Below, in pieces: positions 1 to 8,364 of a DNA stretch of 49,381 bases (its first letter is position 1; each line of letters begins with the position of its first letter). Source of the DNA: an uncultured Deferribacterales bacterium (GTDB lineage: Bacteria > Chrysiogenota > Deferribacteres > Deferribacterales > Mucispirillaceae); contig CANTXF010000004.1 of NCBI GenBank assembly GCA_947853665.1, positions 1-49,381 on the forward strand, written 5' to 3'. Position numbers and translations under genes: made by a program. The notes beneath the pieces were generated by a model. The model did no database searches, had not been told where the DNA came from, and saw nothing but the letters and a program-made list of their open reading frames with translations.

Positions 1-208
1 TTACGTAGATTAATAAAGTTATGGGAAATATTTATAATACGGAGGCTTGCTCCAGGGCAATGAATAATAAGACTAAAAAGCGATTGGCAAGGCGCTGTCT
101 AAAGGGGGCAAAGCCTTCGAGTTTGCCTTGCCTGAGCAGGTCTTATTACGAATGTTTTTGACGCCTTAAGAGCATTATTATATTTGCCATAACTATCTGC
201 GTTATGGG
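1..208 (+). repeat. Foldback intergenic repeat, copy A (cut by window edge)
   Basis: A roughly 200-base non-coding element with inverted ends. The left end reads GTTATGGGAAATATTTATAA from position 18, and its complement GCATTATTATATTTGCCATAAC-type end finishes at 193, with further CCCATAAC-like outer ends to about 208. Inside are complementary segments (GGCAAGGC near 88 and GCCTTGCC near 125), so the unit is a large imperfect palindrome. Inverted copy B lies at 2481 and a same-orientation copy C at 25092. No ORF is supported inside. It looks like a MITE or a REP-type foldback element; no transposase is in the window. Positions 209-345 hold only a terminator. Confidence 0.75.
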
Positions 209-251
209 AATAGCCGCCTGAAAAATTTCCAGGTTAATTTTCAAAAATATT

Positions 252-274
252 AAGGCCGCTTTTATGGCGGCCTT
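252..274. terminator. Bidirectional hairpin terminator after the chemoreceptor gene
   Basis: AAGGCCGC (252-259) pairs with GCGGCCTT (267-274) around a short T-rich loop. T-rich sequence follows on the + side and A/T-rich sequence on the other, so it can act in either direction. It lies about 70 bases past the stop of the minus-strand chemoreceptor gene. Confidence 0.7.
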
Positions 275-345
275 TGTTTTTATACTGTACGGGCGTTCCG
301 TAAAATATGTAAGGCCTGCGCTGCACCTTTATGCGGAGTCATTTA

Positions 346-2310
346 TTACACTTTAAAAAGATTTATTATCTGTTTAAGATCTTCCGTTCGTTTCTGAAGG
401 TGGGAAACGGTAGCAGTAACTTCGTTTACTGCCGCGTTGCTTTCTTCTATACCGGCGGCTATTACTTTGGCGCTGTCGCTTACGGACTGAACGGTGCCGT
501 ATTGCTCCTCCACGGATTTATACACATGGTCGGAGTCCGCTTTTACCGCCGTTACGCTTTCCACAACCCGTTTGAAGCCTTCCGTAGTTTCCGTTATGAT
601 TTCTACTCCGCGGCGTACGGAATCCGCCGCTCCGTTCATTTCTTTTGAAGCCGCTTTCGATTCGGACTGGAGGGATGTTATTATCTCGTCTATTTCTCCC
701 GTGGCTTTTTGTGTGCGCTCGGCCAGCTTTCTCACTTCGTCCGCAACCACGGCGAATCCGCGTCCGGCTTCTCCGGCTCTTGCCGCTTCTATGGCTGCGT
801 TCAGGGCGAGCAGGTTGGTTTGGTCCGCAATGTCGTTTATCGTTACCAGTATGTCGCTTATCCTGTGCGAGCTTTCCGAAAGATTACCTATGGTAACGGC
901 CAGAGCTTCGGCGCGGGTTTTTATGGCGTCCACGCTTTCTCTTGCGCAATCGAGCTGCTGCTGACCGGATACGGTTTCTTTTTCGGCAGACTGTAATGTG
1001 TCGTTGTTTTTATTCAGAGCCTCCGCCGCCGAACGGGATATCCCGCTTATATGCTCAGTATCTTCCGCTATTTGGCTTACCTGCTTTGCCTGGGAGTCGA
1101 AGGTTGTGGAAAGCTCCTCCATTGTGGCTGCCAGCTGGCTGTTAACGGAGGCCACTTCGTCGGTTGAGGATTTTACTTCTTTAACTATCATTTGCACGTT
1201 TTCTATAAATTTATTGAAATTCACCGCCAGCTCCGCAAGTTCGTCCCTGTTTTTGGCGGCTATTCGCTTAGTCAGATCCCCGTCTCCGCTGGTAAGGTTG
1301 CCTACTTCCAGTACGAATCGCTTAAGGGGTTTTGATATCGTCGTATAGTTGAATACCATTATAGCCGCGCCTATGATAAATATACATGCAAGAGTGAATA
1401 TCTGTATGCGCATACTGCTTATAAGGTTGCTGGTGGCGGTGGTTGTGGCCTCCATGGTCTTGCTCATTATTATATCTTCTATTTCCTGCGTCGTTTCGCG
1501 GAGCTTTTTTAAAACGTCCATTCTTATGTTTATTTTATCGTTCATAACGGATAGGGTTTTGAACGCTTCTTCCGCCGTTTTCCCCGATTGGTTTAGAGAT
1601 GATGCGATTGTTTCTATGATTTTTGCCGCATCTTCATTCGGAAATATTCTTTTAAGCACGTTTACGTCCTTTTCCGTTTCTTTGAGCCTTTTTATAAATT
1701 CCGAAATAGGCCCTTCCGCGTTTTTGGATGCGGAGGCTTTCGCATAAAGCTCTCTTAATTCATATATCCCGCCGGTTATATCAAATACTGCTGAGAAAGC
1801 TTCCGGCGTTTGAGAACCGTTTTGCCTGTATAATTGTTTTACGGCGGAAATCAGAGTTTCAGAGCCGTTGTAAAATTCTGAATTCTGTCTTTGGTAAGCT
1901 TTATATAATTTCATGCATTCCAGCGAAACTTCTTCATATCTGTAATAGTAATCTTTAAGAGCGGGAAAATGTTCCACAGCGTCCGGAATCAGCTCTTCGA
2001 AATTTTCCTGGTTTATAAGCTCTTCAAAGCTCCGCAGCGCGTCGTGCCCTTCCTTAAACTGCATCAGAGCATTTTCATAGTAGTCTTCGTTTCCTCCCGT
2101 CATTACCTGGAGTACATTATACATGGCGGTAAGAATATCATTGTATACGTCCACTATATCTCTTGTACCTGGAATAAGCGCTTCGCCTACCTTGCGCGAA
2201 TCGGATGAGGCCGAGCTTGATATACGTATTGAAGATATTCCCATTATTGCTGCCATCAGCATGAGAATAAGAGAAGCAAAGACTATTTTAACAGATATTG
2301 TCAGTTTCAT
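346..2310 (-). CDS. Methyl-accepting chemotaxis protein
   Basis: Transmembrane chemoreceptor of 654 residues that would pass a periplasmic or membrane signal to CheW/CheA. Visible parts in order are a membrane segment at about residues 8-27, a largely helical periplasmic domain of about 270 residues, a second membrane segment at about 302-324, a HAMP linker with the 'ISKPLKRF' start, and a long coiled-coil signalling domain. The hairpin tip is the classic conserved stretch ([16 protein letters not shown], then [18 protein letters not shown]). No CheB/CheR-docking pentapeptide is seen at the C-terminus, which ends LINLFKV. The ligand cannot be told. The gene stands alone, transcribed leftwards, with a hairpin terminator beyond its stop. 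Confidence 0.96.
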   Translation of the reverse strand: MKLTISVKIVFASLILMLMAAIMGISSIRISSSASSDSRKVGEALIPGTRDIVDVYNDILTAMYNVLQVMTGGNEDYYENALMQFKEGHDALRSFEELINQENFEELIPDAVEHFPALKDYYYRYEEVSLECMKLYKAYQRQNSEFYNGSETLISAVKQLYRQNGSQTPEAFSAVFDITGGIYELRELYAKASASKNAEGPISEFIKRLKETEKDVNVLKRIFPNEDAAKIIETIASSLNQSGKTAEEAFKTLSVMNDKINIRMDVLKKLRETTQEIEDIIMSKTMEATTTATSNLISSMRIQIFTLACIFIIGAAIMVFNYTTISKPLKRFVLEVGNLTSGDGDLTKRIAAKNRDELAELAVNFNKFIENVQMIVKEVKSSTDEVASVNSQLAATMEELSTTFDSQAKQVSQIAEDTEHISGISRSAAEALNKNNDTLQSAEKETVSGQQQLDCARESVDAIKTRAEALAVTIGNLSESSHRISDILVTINDIADQTNLLALNAAIEAARAGEAGRGFAVVADEVRKLAERTQKATGEIDEIITSLQSESKAASKEMNGAADSVRRGVEIITETTEGFKRVVESVTAVKADSDHVYKSVEEQYGTVQSVSDSAKVIAAGIEESNAAVNEVTATVSHLQKRTEDLKQIINLFKV

Positions 2311-2480
2311 GTGTTATGCTCCATGTTTTGCAATATTTTTTTATGATAAATTTTAAAATATTTAAAGTCTAGTTAAAATTAATAAATAGTGAATTTAATA
2401 TGTTTATTATTTATCTGTATGGTTCAAATCCGTATATTAAATTAACGTGCTGTTTAATAATGAAAGAGTTTGGCGGCTAT

Positions 2481-2680
2481 CCCATAACGTAGATAGTTAT
2501 GGCAAATAATTATAATAATGCTCCATACCGTCAAAAACATTCATAATAAGACCTGCCCAGGCAAGGCAAACTCCGGGGCAAAAGCCCTTTCAGACAGTGC
2601 CTTGCCAATCGCTTCCGGTCTTATCATTCATTGCCCTGGAGCAAGCCGCCGTATTATAAATATTTTCCATATAGGTAAGG
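2481..2680 (-). repeat. Foldback intergenic repeat, copy B (inverted relative to A)
   Basis: Inverted copy of the element at 1-208. It begins CCCATAACGTAGATAGTTAT (2481-2500) and ends with the complement of the other terminus (GTATTATAAATATTTTCCAT, 2651-2670). The central GCCTTGCC/GGCAAGGC segments are present in opposite order. It fills much of the 2311-2921 gap between the chemoreceptor and the CHAD gene. The rest of that gap is A/T-rich and shows no gene; a promoter for the chemoreceptor is expected in 2311-2480 but none is clear. Confidence 0.75.
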
Positions 2681-2921
2681 GTATAGTTACGGATAGTTTT
2701 ATTTATCTTTGGCATGGTTTGCGGTATGTTAAGCGGCGCCCGCGTGGCAGCGGCGCAGTTTTTATGGTTATGGGCGGAACTGCCGTCCGGAAAGGCCGCC
2801 CATCCGTCCATATTTTTTTGAAAGCCTTTTCGTTTTTACGGCTTTTGATGTTAATTTGGCTTGACCGGGCGTTTCTTAGATGTAAAATCAAAATGATACT
2901 ATCCTTTAAGCGGGGTGCTTT

Positions 2922-3944
2922 ATGTCTATTGAGAATTACGCGGCGGAGCTGAAAACTGTTTTCCACTTTAACGATAAAAAGGACGAGCTGGGCCTTTATG
3001 AAGAATATATCGACGCGGACGCTTCATCGCTTGCCGTTGGCGTGAGAATACTTGCGGGGTACGCCGTTGAGCTGGCGGGGTACGTTTCGGCTCTGGATAA
3101 GCCTTACGACGCGGAGCGTGTGCATTGCCTCAGGATAGTTTTAAGGAAAATGAAGGCGGTAATAGGCGGCAGGCCGCGGCTTTTTTCTCCGGAGGATACT
3201 GAAAAAGCTCTGGAAATCCTTTCCGCCGCGGCTTTCCACACCGGCGAGGCAAGGGATACTGATATTCTGCTGTCTTCCGCAGAAAGCTATTTTCAGGAGC
3301 TTCCGGAATGTTTTGCCGGCGGGAGGAAAGGGGTCCTTTCCCTGCTTAAGAAAAGGGCTTCCGCAAAGCGCCGCGCTCTTAAAAAATATTTTAAAAGCGG
3401 CGGTTTTGAGCCTGCTTACGGCGAGCTGTGCGGCTTGCTTAAAAAATATTACGGCGATATGCCGGAGGAAACGGCAGAAACCGCCGGGATAAAAGCTTTT
3501 GCCGAAGCGCGCCTTGCCGACCGCTACGCTAAAGCTCTTGATTTTATTGAAATTACAGAAAAGCCCAACGACGCTCAGATTCACGAGTTAAGAATACTCT
3601 GTAAGAAGCTGAGATATAGTATAGAGATCTTCGGCTCTTTCGCGGAGATGAAGAAAGCAGGCAAGGCTGTTAATAAGCTGAAAGAGCTTCAGGACGTTCT
3701 TGGTTTTTATAACGACCTTTCCGTACAGACAGGCATACTAAGCTCTATGGCCGGCGGGGTTCAGGGAGCGGAACTTGGGGCTCTCGCGTCGGTTATGACG
3801 ATAATGGGAGCCCTTAAGGACGAGCTGACCGAAGAAGTACATGATATCTGCCGTTCCATGAGGAAAAAGGACAAAATTTTTGAGATAAAGAAAAAGCGTA
3901 TACGCAGATACGCGCCGGCTGGAAAAGAGGAGGAAACTGTTTAA
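2922..3944 (+). CDS. CHAD-domain protein
   Basis: A 340-residue soluble helical protein. It carries both halves of a CHAD (conserved histidine alpha-helical) domain: 'VHCLRIVLRKMKAVI' at about residues 68-82, 'ARDTDIL' at about 111, then 'IHELRILCKKLRYSIEIFG' and 'LQDVLGFYND' in the second half. The conserved His, Arg and Lys residues of the first and third motifs form the basic surface that in characterised members binds inorganic polyphosphate. There is no CYTH or polyphosphate-kinase domain attached, so it is a stand-alone CHAD protein. The ATG follows GGGGTG at a workable distance. The C-terminus is strongly basic. Role in polyphosphate granules is family inference. Confidence 0.9.
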   Translation: MSIENYAAELKTVFHFNDKKDELGLYEEYIDADASSLAVGVRILAGYAVELAGYVSALDKPYDAERVHCLRIVLRKMKAVIGGRPRLFSPEDTEKALEILSAAAFHTGEARDTDILLSSAESYFQELPECFAGGRKGVLSLLKKRASAKRRALKKYFKSGGFEPAYGELCGLLKKYYGDMPEETAETAGIKAFAEARLADRYAKALDFIEITEKPNDAQIHELRILCKKLRYSIEIFGSFAEMKKAGKAVNKLKELQDVLGFYNDLSVQTGILSSMAGGVQGAELGALASVMTIMGALKDELTEEVHDICRSMRKKDKIFEIKKKRIRRYAPAGKEEETV

Positions 3945-3964
3945 ATTATAAACAGGCTCCGTAA

Positions 3965-4110
3965 AAGGCTTTGCCGCGTATATTTTCAGGCCGCCGCGCT
4001 GGCTTGGGCATAGGGAGCTTTTACAAGCGGAATGGCTTTGCCTTGCCGTTTAAGCATTAATTTTTTGAAAGCGCTGCGCCGTTATTATAAATATCATGCG
4101 TTTTTATGGC
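3965..4110 (-). repeat. Degenerate piece of the foldback repeat (copy E)
   Basis: Contains the internal GGCTTTGCCTTGCC segment and an end-like GCCGTTATTATAAATAT stretch in the copy-B orientation, but the outer ends are lost. Boundaries are approximate. It lies in the 3945-4187 gap, where no gene is seen. Confidence 0.4.
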
Positions 4111-4187
4111 TGTCGGCCGATTGCCGCTCGTTAAAAAGCCGCTTGTTTTTTTCAGAAAATTAGTATAACGTATGCTTTCCTAAAAAT

Positions 4188-4260
4188 GCGGGTATAGCTC
4201 AGTTGGTAGAGCGCAAGCTTCCCAAGCTTGAGGTCGCGGGTTCGAGCCCCGTTGCCCGCT
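4188..4260 (+). tRNA. tRNA-Gly (anticodon CCC)
   Basis: A complete cloverleaf of 73 bases without an encoded CCA. The acceptor stem GCGGGTA pairs with TGCCCGC (one T-G pair). The D arm is GCTC/GAGC, the anticodon stem CAAGC/GCTTG encloses TTCCCAA with CCC at 4221-4223, and the T arm carries TTCGAGC. The discriminator base is T. It reads GGG codons. A strong terminator follows 15 bases later. Confidence 0.97.
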
Positions 4261-4274
4261 TTGATTATGGCAGG

Positions 4275-4309
4275 CCCGAAATTCAAGCATTCAGGAATTT
4301 CGGGTTTTT
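4275..4309 (+). terminator. Rho-independent terminator of the tRNA-Gly gene
   Basis: CCCGAAATTC (4275-4284) pairs perfectly with GAATTTCGGG (4295-4304) around a 10-base loop and is followed directly by five T. Confidence 0.92.
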
Positions 4310-4337
4310 CTATTTTCGGCTGTCTCCTCATAAAGAT

Positions 4338-4396
4338 TCGTATAAACTTATGGTAAATGTTTATAATATAGCGGCTTGAGCCGTTATTATAATCGC
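4338..4396 (+). repeat. Short end fragment of the foldback repeat (copy D)
   Basis: CTTATGGTAAATGTTTATAA followed by TATAGCGGCTTGAGCCG matches the left end of copy A (GTTATGGGAAATATTTATAA, then TACGGAGGCTTGCTCC). The remainder of the element is missing; the ends meet as a small foldback around GGCTTGAGCC. Confidence 0.55.
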
Positions 4397-4506
4397 TTTC
4401 GCCGCAGCGCCGTTCCGATATTTCTTTTATAATTCAAACCGCACTTATATATTTGACTGTTATTACCGGATAACTTATTTATATTACGTATTTTTTAAGT
4501 TTACTC

Positions 4507-4533
4507 TTGACATTCCCCCCCCCGTGATATTTT
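4507..4533 (+). promoter_or_regulatory. Promoter with C9 tract in the -35/-10 spacer
   Basis: A perfect -35 box TTGACA (4507-4512) is followed by TT, nine C (4515-4523), GTGA and a -10-like TATTTT (4528-4533). The spacer is 15 bases with nine C; 10 to 12 C would give 16-18 bases, around the sigma-70 optimum of 17. Spacer homopolymers that change length control phase-variable genes in other bacteria (for example porA of Neisseria). The start codon of the first lipoprotein gene is 30 bases downstream. Confidence 0.7.
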
Positions 4534-4562
4534 AGCGGTAAAATAAGCATGGGAGAAATATT

Positions 4563-4943
4563 GTGTTAATTAAGCGCGCTTTTTTTCTTTGCCTGCTGTG
4601 CTGCTGTTTTTACGGCTGCGCCGGTAAAGCTCCCGTAGCGCCGCCTTCCGCCGCTTCCGAAAATCCGGACGGCTTAATTAGATTTTCCATTCTTATTGAA
4701 GGCCTGGAAGCCGCCTATTATCCGGCGGTTACGGACGCCCTTAAGGAAATGGAATCCTATGTGCGCCATACCGTTTCGATAAGCAGAGACGGTATTTTTG
4801 AAGCCGCTTTCAGGTTTAAAAACGATTCAAAAGTTTACGACGAAGCCGTCGTAAGGCTTAATTCCCTTTTTATGGTTATGTTAAAGACTGCGGATATAAG
4901 GCGCGTTCCCGGCGCCTTAAAAATAAAAGTTACCGAATGGTAA
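4563..4943 (+). CDS. Small lipoprotein of unknown function
   Basis: A 126-residue lipoprotein. The signal peptide ends in a lipobox FYGC with the lipidated Cys at residue 19. The mature part has an alternating beta/alpha pattern ('LIRFSILIEGL', a helix, then 'VSISRDGIFEAAFRF' and a second helix) that suggests a small ferredoxin-like fold. The GTG start is chosen because GGGAG lies 7 bases upstream and the signal peptide begins there. It is the first gene behind the C9 promoter and is followed within 20 bases by a second lipoprotein gene. I do not recognise the family. A role in the envelope is inferred from the lipobox and neighbours. Confidence 0.75.
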   Translation: MLIKRAFFLCLLCCCFYGCAGKAPVAPPSAASENPDGLIRFSILIEGLEAAYYPAVTDALKEMESYVRHTVSISRDGIFEAAFRFKNDSKVYDEAVVRLNSLFMVMLKTADIRRVPGALKIKVTEW

Positions 4944-4960
4944 TAATTTATGGAGGATTT

Positions 4961-5635
4961 ATGAAGTTTCGTGTTTTAGCCCTTGCGGCGGCTCTTTTTT
5001 CCATCGTTTTCGCGGGATGCTCCGCTGTTTCCGTGCCTGGGGCGGGAGGCGGCTCGTCTTCCGGCACCGGCTCGCTTAAAACGCAGCAGGATGAAATTGT
5101 GCTTGTTTTTAGAAGCTCTCTGTCCGACATTCTGGAAGCCAAGGCTATATTATTGGAAGCTCTGGGTAAAAAGAATGAAAGCGATTTGTTGATAGCAACA
5201 GCTAAACAATTAAAGAGCGGCAATACCGACGAGGGAGATCTTAAGTCTGCAATGGATACTGACGGCGCAGTTACTAACGCTATAAAGGAAGCGTTAGCCA
5301 AAGCCGACATGCTTGACGCGGAAAAAGCCGCTATTGCTAAACAAGCCGTACTCCCTTTTATCAGCGGGAATGTCAAAATGGCTTCATCGCTTGTTGCCGC
5401 ATCGTCGTTTCTTAAGGACACGACCCAGGCCATACGCAACAACCCCATGTCCGCAGCTAAACTAAAGTCTGAATTTGCCGTAGGTATTTATGTAGCCAGC
5501 ACAATGCCTCCATATGTAAAAGCAAATGCGGAAGTGATATCCATCACCATAGATTTGCTTAAAAAATCCGGTATAGATACGGGAGATATGGAAAAGGCCA
5601 ATAAAGAAGCGGCGGATGCAGGCCCACAGGACTAA
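4961..5635 (+). CDS. Helical lipoprotein of unknown function
   Basis: A 224-residue lipoprotein with lipobox FAGC (Cys20), a Gly/Ser-rich linker at about residues 26-38 and then an almost entirely helical mature domain. There are no cysteines after the lipidated one and no recognisable catalytic motif. The ATG at 4961 is preferred over an in-frame codon eight residues upstream because GGAGG sits just before it and the signal peptide starts there. It is cotranscribed with the preceding small lipoprotein. A hairpin with a short T run after the stop may separate it from the next gene of the cluster. Function unknown. Confidence 0.75.
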   Translation: MKFRVLALAAALFSIVFAGCSAVSVPGAGGGSSSGTGSLKTQQDEIVLVFRSSLSDILEAKAILLEALGKKNESDLLIATAKQLKSGNTDEGDLKSAMDTDGAVTNAIKEALAKADMLDAEKAAIAKQAVLPFISGNVKMASSLVAASSFLKDTTQAIRNNPMSAAKLKSEFAVGIYVASTMPPYVKANAEVISITIDLLKKSGIDTGDMEKANKEAADAGPQD

Positions 5636-5684
5636 CTGCTTTTATTGCCGCTGCGCTGTTTAAACCCAGCGGTTTTCATTTTAT

Positions 5685-5718
5685 GCTCCGGGCCGTTCAG
5701 GCGGCCTTTCGGAGCTTT
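5685..5718 (+). terminator. Probable terminator inside the envelope cluster
   Basis: GCTCCG (5685-5690) pairs with CGGAGC (5710-5715), with inner GGCCG/CGGCC pairing, followed by TTT. The rest of the 5636-5891 gap shows a lone TTGACA at 5741 but no convincing -10 box, so a promoter for the next gene is uncertain. Confidence 0.55.
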
Positions 5719-5891
5719 AATGAATCCAGGCAAAGAATAATTGACAGTTTTTGCAAAAGCGAATTTCTTTTTTAGAGTATGCTTACTTATGTTTCTGCTG
5801 AAGCGGTTAAACAAGCGGGCGATATATGCCGGCAATAAGCAAATCAGATGAAGATAGCCGTACCATCAATAAAAAATAACCGGGTGTTTAA

Positions 5892-7124
5892 TTGAAAAGA
5901 GTTATAAATATATTTTTTTCCATATCTTTGTTAGTTCTTTTTTACGGATGCGCTGCGAAAGGACCTCAAATAAAAACAGACATGGCTCCAGGAGATAAAG
6001 AAGACGTATATTTTGCCGGTATTTCTTTTATGGGAAACAGCGGCGATATGGAATTAAATTATAAATATTCTTCGGAAATTATTAAAGAGTCGAAAGACGG
6101 AAGCGTAAGCTCCCTAAGGGCTTATTATGATAATCTGGTTAAATTGGCTAAACCGGAACATATACGCATAGTTAAGGACGAGAACGGCGAGTTTGCCAAA
6201 GCGGGCGTATACGGCGATAAAGTTGTTACCTTAGCCCTGGCTATAGACAGGGAAAGAGTATCGTTTATAAAACAGCCTAACGGAAAATACAAAACCGTTA
6301 CTCAAATAGGCGGTCAGATAGTAGCCATGGATTTTAACAGCTCCGCCCTTATCGCTACCGTGCCATTGGATGCAATATATATTGGAGAGAGCTATAACGC
6401 GCCTTCCAAAGGCAATCCTATGGAAAAGGAGAAAAAAGAACTTGTAAAAAAGGTTCTTTTTAAGACATTTGCCCGCGAATTCGTTAAAAAGCTCGAAGCT
6501 GTTGTAATTAAAAAGACTTATCGTAATCGTATTCAGGTAAAAAATATCGTTCTCGGTGAAAAATCCTTAAGGCGGCTTAAAGAGAGTGGAGAAAAACCGG
6601 ACGTTTATAAAGCCAGAGTTGCCGGAGTGTTTGCGCGCGGCATATCCGATACGCTTTTTGTTCCCATGTTGCCATATGCCGCGGACAACACTGCCGGGAC
6701 GATGTTCCTTGCCATGGAGAATGCAGATAAAGAGCTTAAAATCCCATCAGCCGATTACGAAATAAATATTACCGTTCAGGGATATAATGTAGCGGAGTCC
6801 GAACCTAATGGGCCGGAAAAAGCTGTAACGTTCGTATCGTATTTTAATATAACCGCCGAGGTTGCCGGAAGCGGCAGACCGTTTTTTAACGGGGATTTAA
6901 GGGGTATCGCCTCTAAACGGATACTTGTTTCTCAAGGAATAAAGGATCTGGACGTATGGACTTCCCTTTTCGATTCCACGCGGGAACTGGCGGACGGCTT
7001 TGCGGAAAACGTTTACAAACCGTCGTCCGAATGGCTCAAATTAGCTCTGGGCAAAGGGCAGGATAAAAAAGCCGTAAAGAAGGGACTGCGCGAGCTTGCC
7101 GAAGTGCTTGATAAATGCAGGTAG
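5892..7124 (+). CDS. Lipoprotein of unknown function
   Basis: A 410-residue lipoprotein with a hydrophobic leader and a lipobox FYGC (Cys20). The mature part is of mixed alpha/beta character with no motif I recognise; residues of about 175-200 form a very basic helix ('KEKKELVKKVLFKTFAREF'). The start is a TTG, accepted because it places the basic end of the signal peptide (MKRVIN) at the N-terminus. The ribosome binding site is weak (GGGTG), which could mean low expression. Its stop is 8 bases before the start of the next gene, so the two are surely cotranscribed. Function unknown; outer-membrane lipoprotein is inferred. Confidence 0.7.
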   Translation: MKRVINIFFSISLLVLFYGCAAKGPQIKTDMAPGDKEDVYFAGISFMGNSGDMELNYKYSSEIIKESKDGSVSSLRAYYDNLVKLAKPEHIRIVKDENGEFAKAGVYGDKVVTLALAIDRERVSFIKQPNGKYKTVTQIGGQIVAMDFNSSALIATVPLDAIYIGESYNAPSKGNPMEKEKKELVKKVLFKTFAREFVKKLEAVVIKKTYRNRIQVKNIVLGEKSLRRLKESGEKPDVYKARVAGVFARGISDTLFVPMLPYAADNTAGTMFLAMENADKELKIPSADYEINITVQGYNVAESEPNGPEKAVTFVSYFNITAEVAGSGRPFFNGDLRGIASKRILVSQGIKDLDVWTSLFDSTRELADGFAENVYKPSSEWLKLALGKGQDKKAVKKGLRELAEVLDKCR

Positions 7125-7132
7125 GAGAAAAA

Positions 7133-8239
7133 ATGAAAAACATATTTATCGTGTTTTTTACCGTGTGCGCTTTTGCCGCTTTTTCTTTCGCCGCTCCGGC
7201 GGAGTACCGGGGCAAAAGCTCTTTTGAGTATAAGGGAGGGATTACCGGCAAGCCCACGGTCGAGGAAATGCGTCAGGCTAAAGACGAGGCCGTTAAAACC
7301 GCCTGGAATAACTTTACCGCCGGTTTAGGAACAAGCAGAAAATCCAATTACGAAAAAAATAAACCGGCTTTGAATATTAATGATTTTGTACTTGAAACGT
7401 ATATTATCGACGAACGAATCGATAAAAAAATGAAAATATATGAAGTTACCGTGCGTATAAAAATAGACGAAACCGCTTTTGACAATAAGCTTAAGAGCTT
7501 TTCGCAGGCCATGAAAAGGGATTCCGATGAAAAAAGCTATATTCTGGCCGTGTTTGTAGGGCGGGAAGCCGCTTCGGAAACGAGATTCGACGATACAAAA
7601 ACAAGCGTCGGGCAGTATGAGGCTTCCGCGTCGGCGGCTTCCGGGAGGGCATCAGGCGTTTCGTACGGCGAAGGGGCGTCCGCTGCGGCTGAAATCCGCG
7701 GATCGGAGGTAAGCGTTAAGGAAAAAACCGTTTCAGGCGGCAGCTCGGAAAGCCGTAAGGTTCTGAGAAAATATAACGTAATGCCTGTTACCGATTTTTC
7801 CAACGCATTTAACAAGGTTCTTACGGAAAGCGGTTATGAGGCCGTGCAGTACGAAGAAGTGCTCGAATGCGGAGTGCCCGATATGGAGGAAATAAAAGCC
7901 CAATTCGCCGTGGGCGACGAGCTGGCTCCGGAGTTGAAAAGCAGGCTCAACCGTTCCGTTAAGGAATGTGACATTTCCTATATTATCGTTGGCTATGTGG
8001 ATATCGGCATGCCCAGAAACGACCCGGCCACAGGCTTGAAAGAGGTAACGTCTTCCGTTTCCGGAAGCGTGCTGGATTTGAGGCCGCGCTTTGCTAAAGT
8101 TATAGGTTCCGTAGGTTCCAATTCATTCAGAGGCAGGGGAGCGGACGATGGGGAAGCGGCGGATAAAGCCGTCGGCAAGGCGGCCGAGGCAGCCGCGAGG
8201 GTCATCGTCGATCAGCTCCATTCGAAGGGCGCTTATTGA
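7133..8239 (+). CDS. Exported protein with a CsgG/LPP20-like C-terminal pattern
   Basis: A 368-residue secreted protein. A signal peptide ends about SFA|AP. An N-terminal alpha/beta domain ('EEMRQAKDEAVKTAWNNF' then 'KIYEVTVRIKID') is followed by a low-complexity Ser/Ala/Gly segment at about residues 155-195. A C-terminal domain has the pattern 'ISYIIVGYVDIG' ... 'VSGSVLDL' ... 'ADKAVGKAAEAAARVIVDQL', as in CsgG, FlgT and LPP20 relatives that sit under outer-membrane assemblies. The start at 7133 is chosen over an ATG six codons upstream because GGAG precedes it and the leader begins there. The precise role is unknown; the superfamily assignment is by eye. Confidence 0.65.
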   Translation: MKNIFIVFFTVCAFAAFSFAAPAEYRGKSSFEYKGGITGKPTVEEMRQAKDEAVKTAWNNFTAGLGTSRKSNYEKNKPALNINDFVLETYIIDERIDKKMKIYEVTVRIKIDETAFDNKLKSFSQAMKRDSDEKSYILAVFVGREAASETRFDDTKTSVGQYEASASAASGRASGVSYGEGASAAAEIRGSEVSVKEKTVSGGSSESRKVLRKYNVMPVTDFSNAFNKVLTESGYEAVQYEEVLECGVPDMEEIKAQFAVGDELAPELKSRLNRSVKECDISYIIVGYVDIGMPRNDPATGLKEVTSSVSGSVLDLRPRFAKVIGSVGSNSFRGRGADDGEAADKAVGKAAEAAARVIVDQLHSKGAY

Positions 8240-8364
8240 TCATGCCGTTTGCCAGTTTCGTATTCCGCCGCCGGATTATACGGGCCTTCGCTGCTGCAAT
8301 ACGGTATTGCGGCAGCAAGCCCGCGGCCGCTGTTATGGGGGATGGCCGCTTTTAAAGGATATTT

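Noticed and set aside
5741-5769. Promoter for the lipoprotein gene at 5892
   Set aside because: TTGACA is perfect but the base positions for -10 (TTTCTT) are poor at any accepted spacing.
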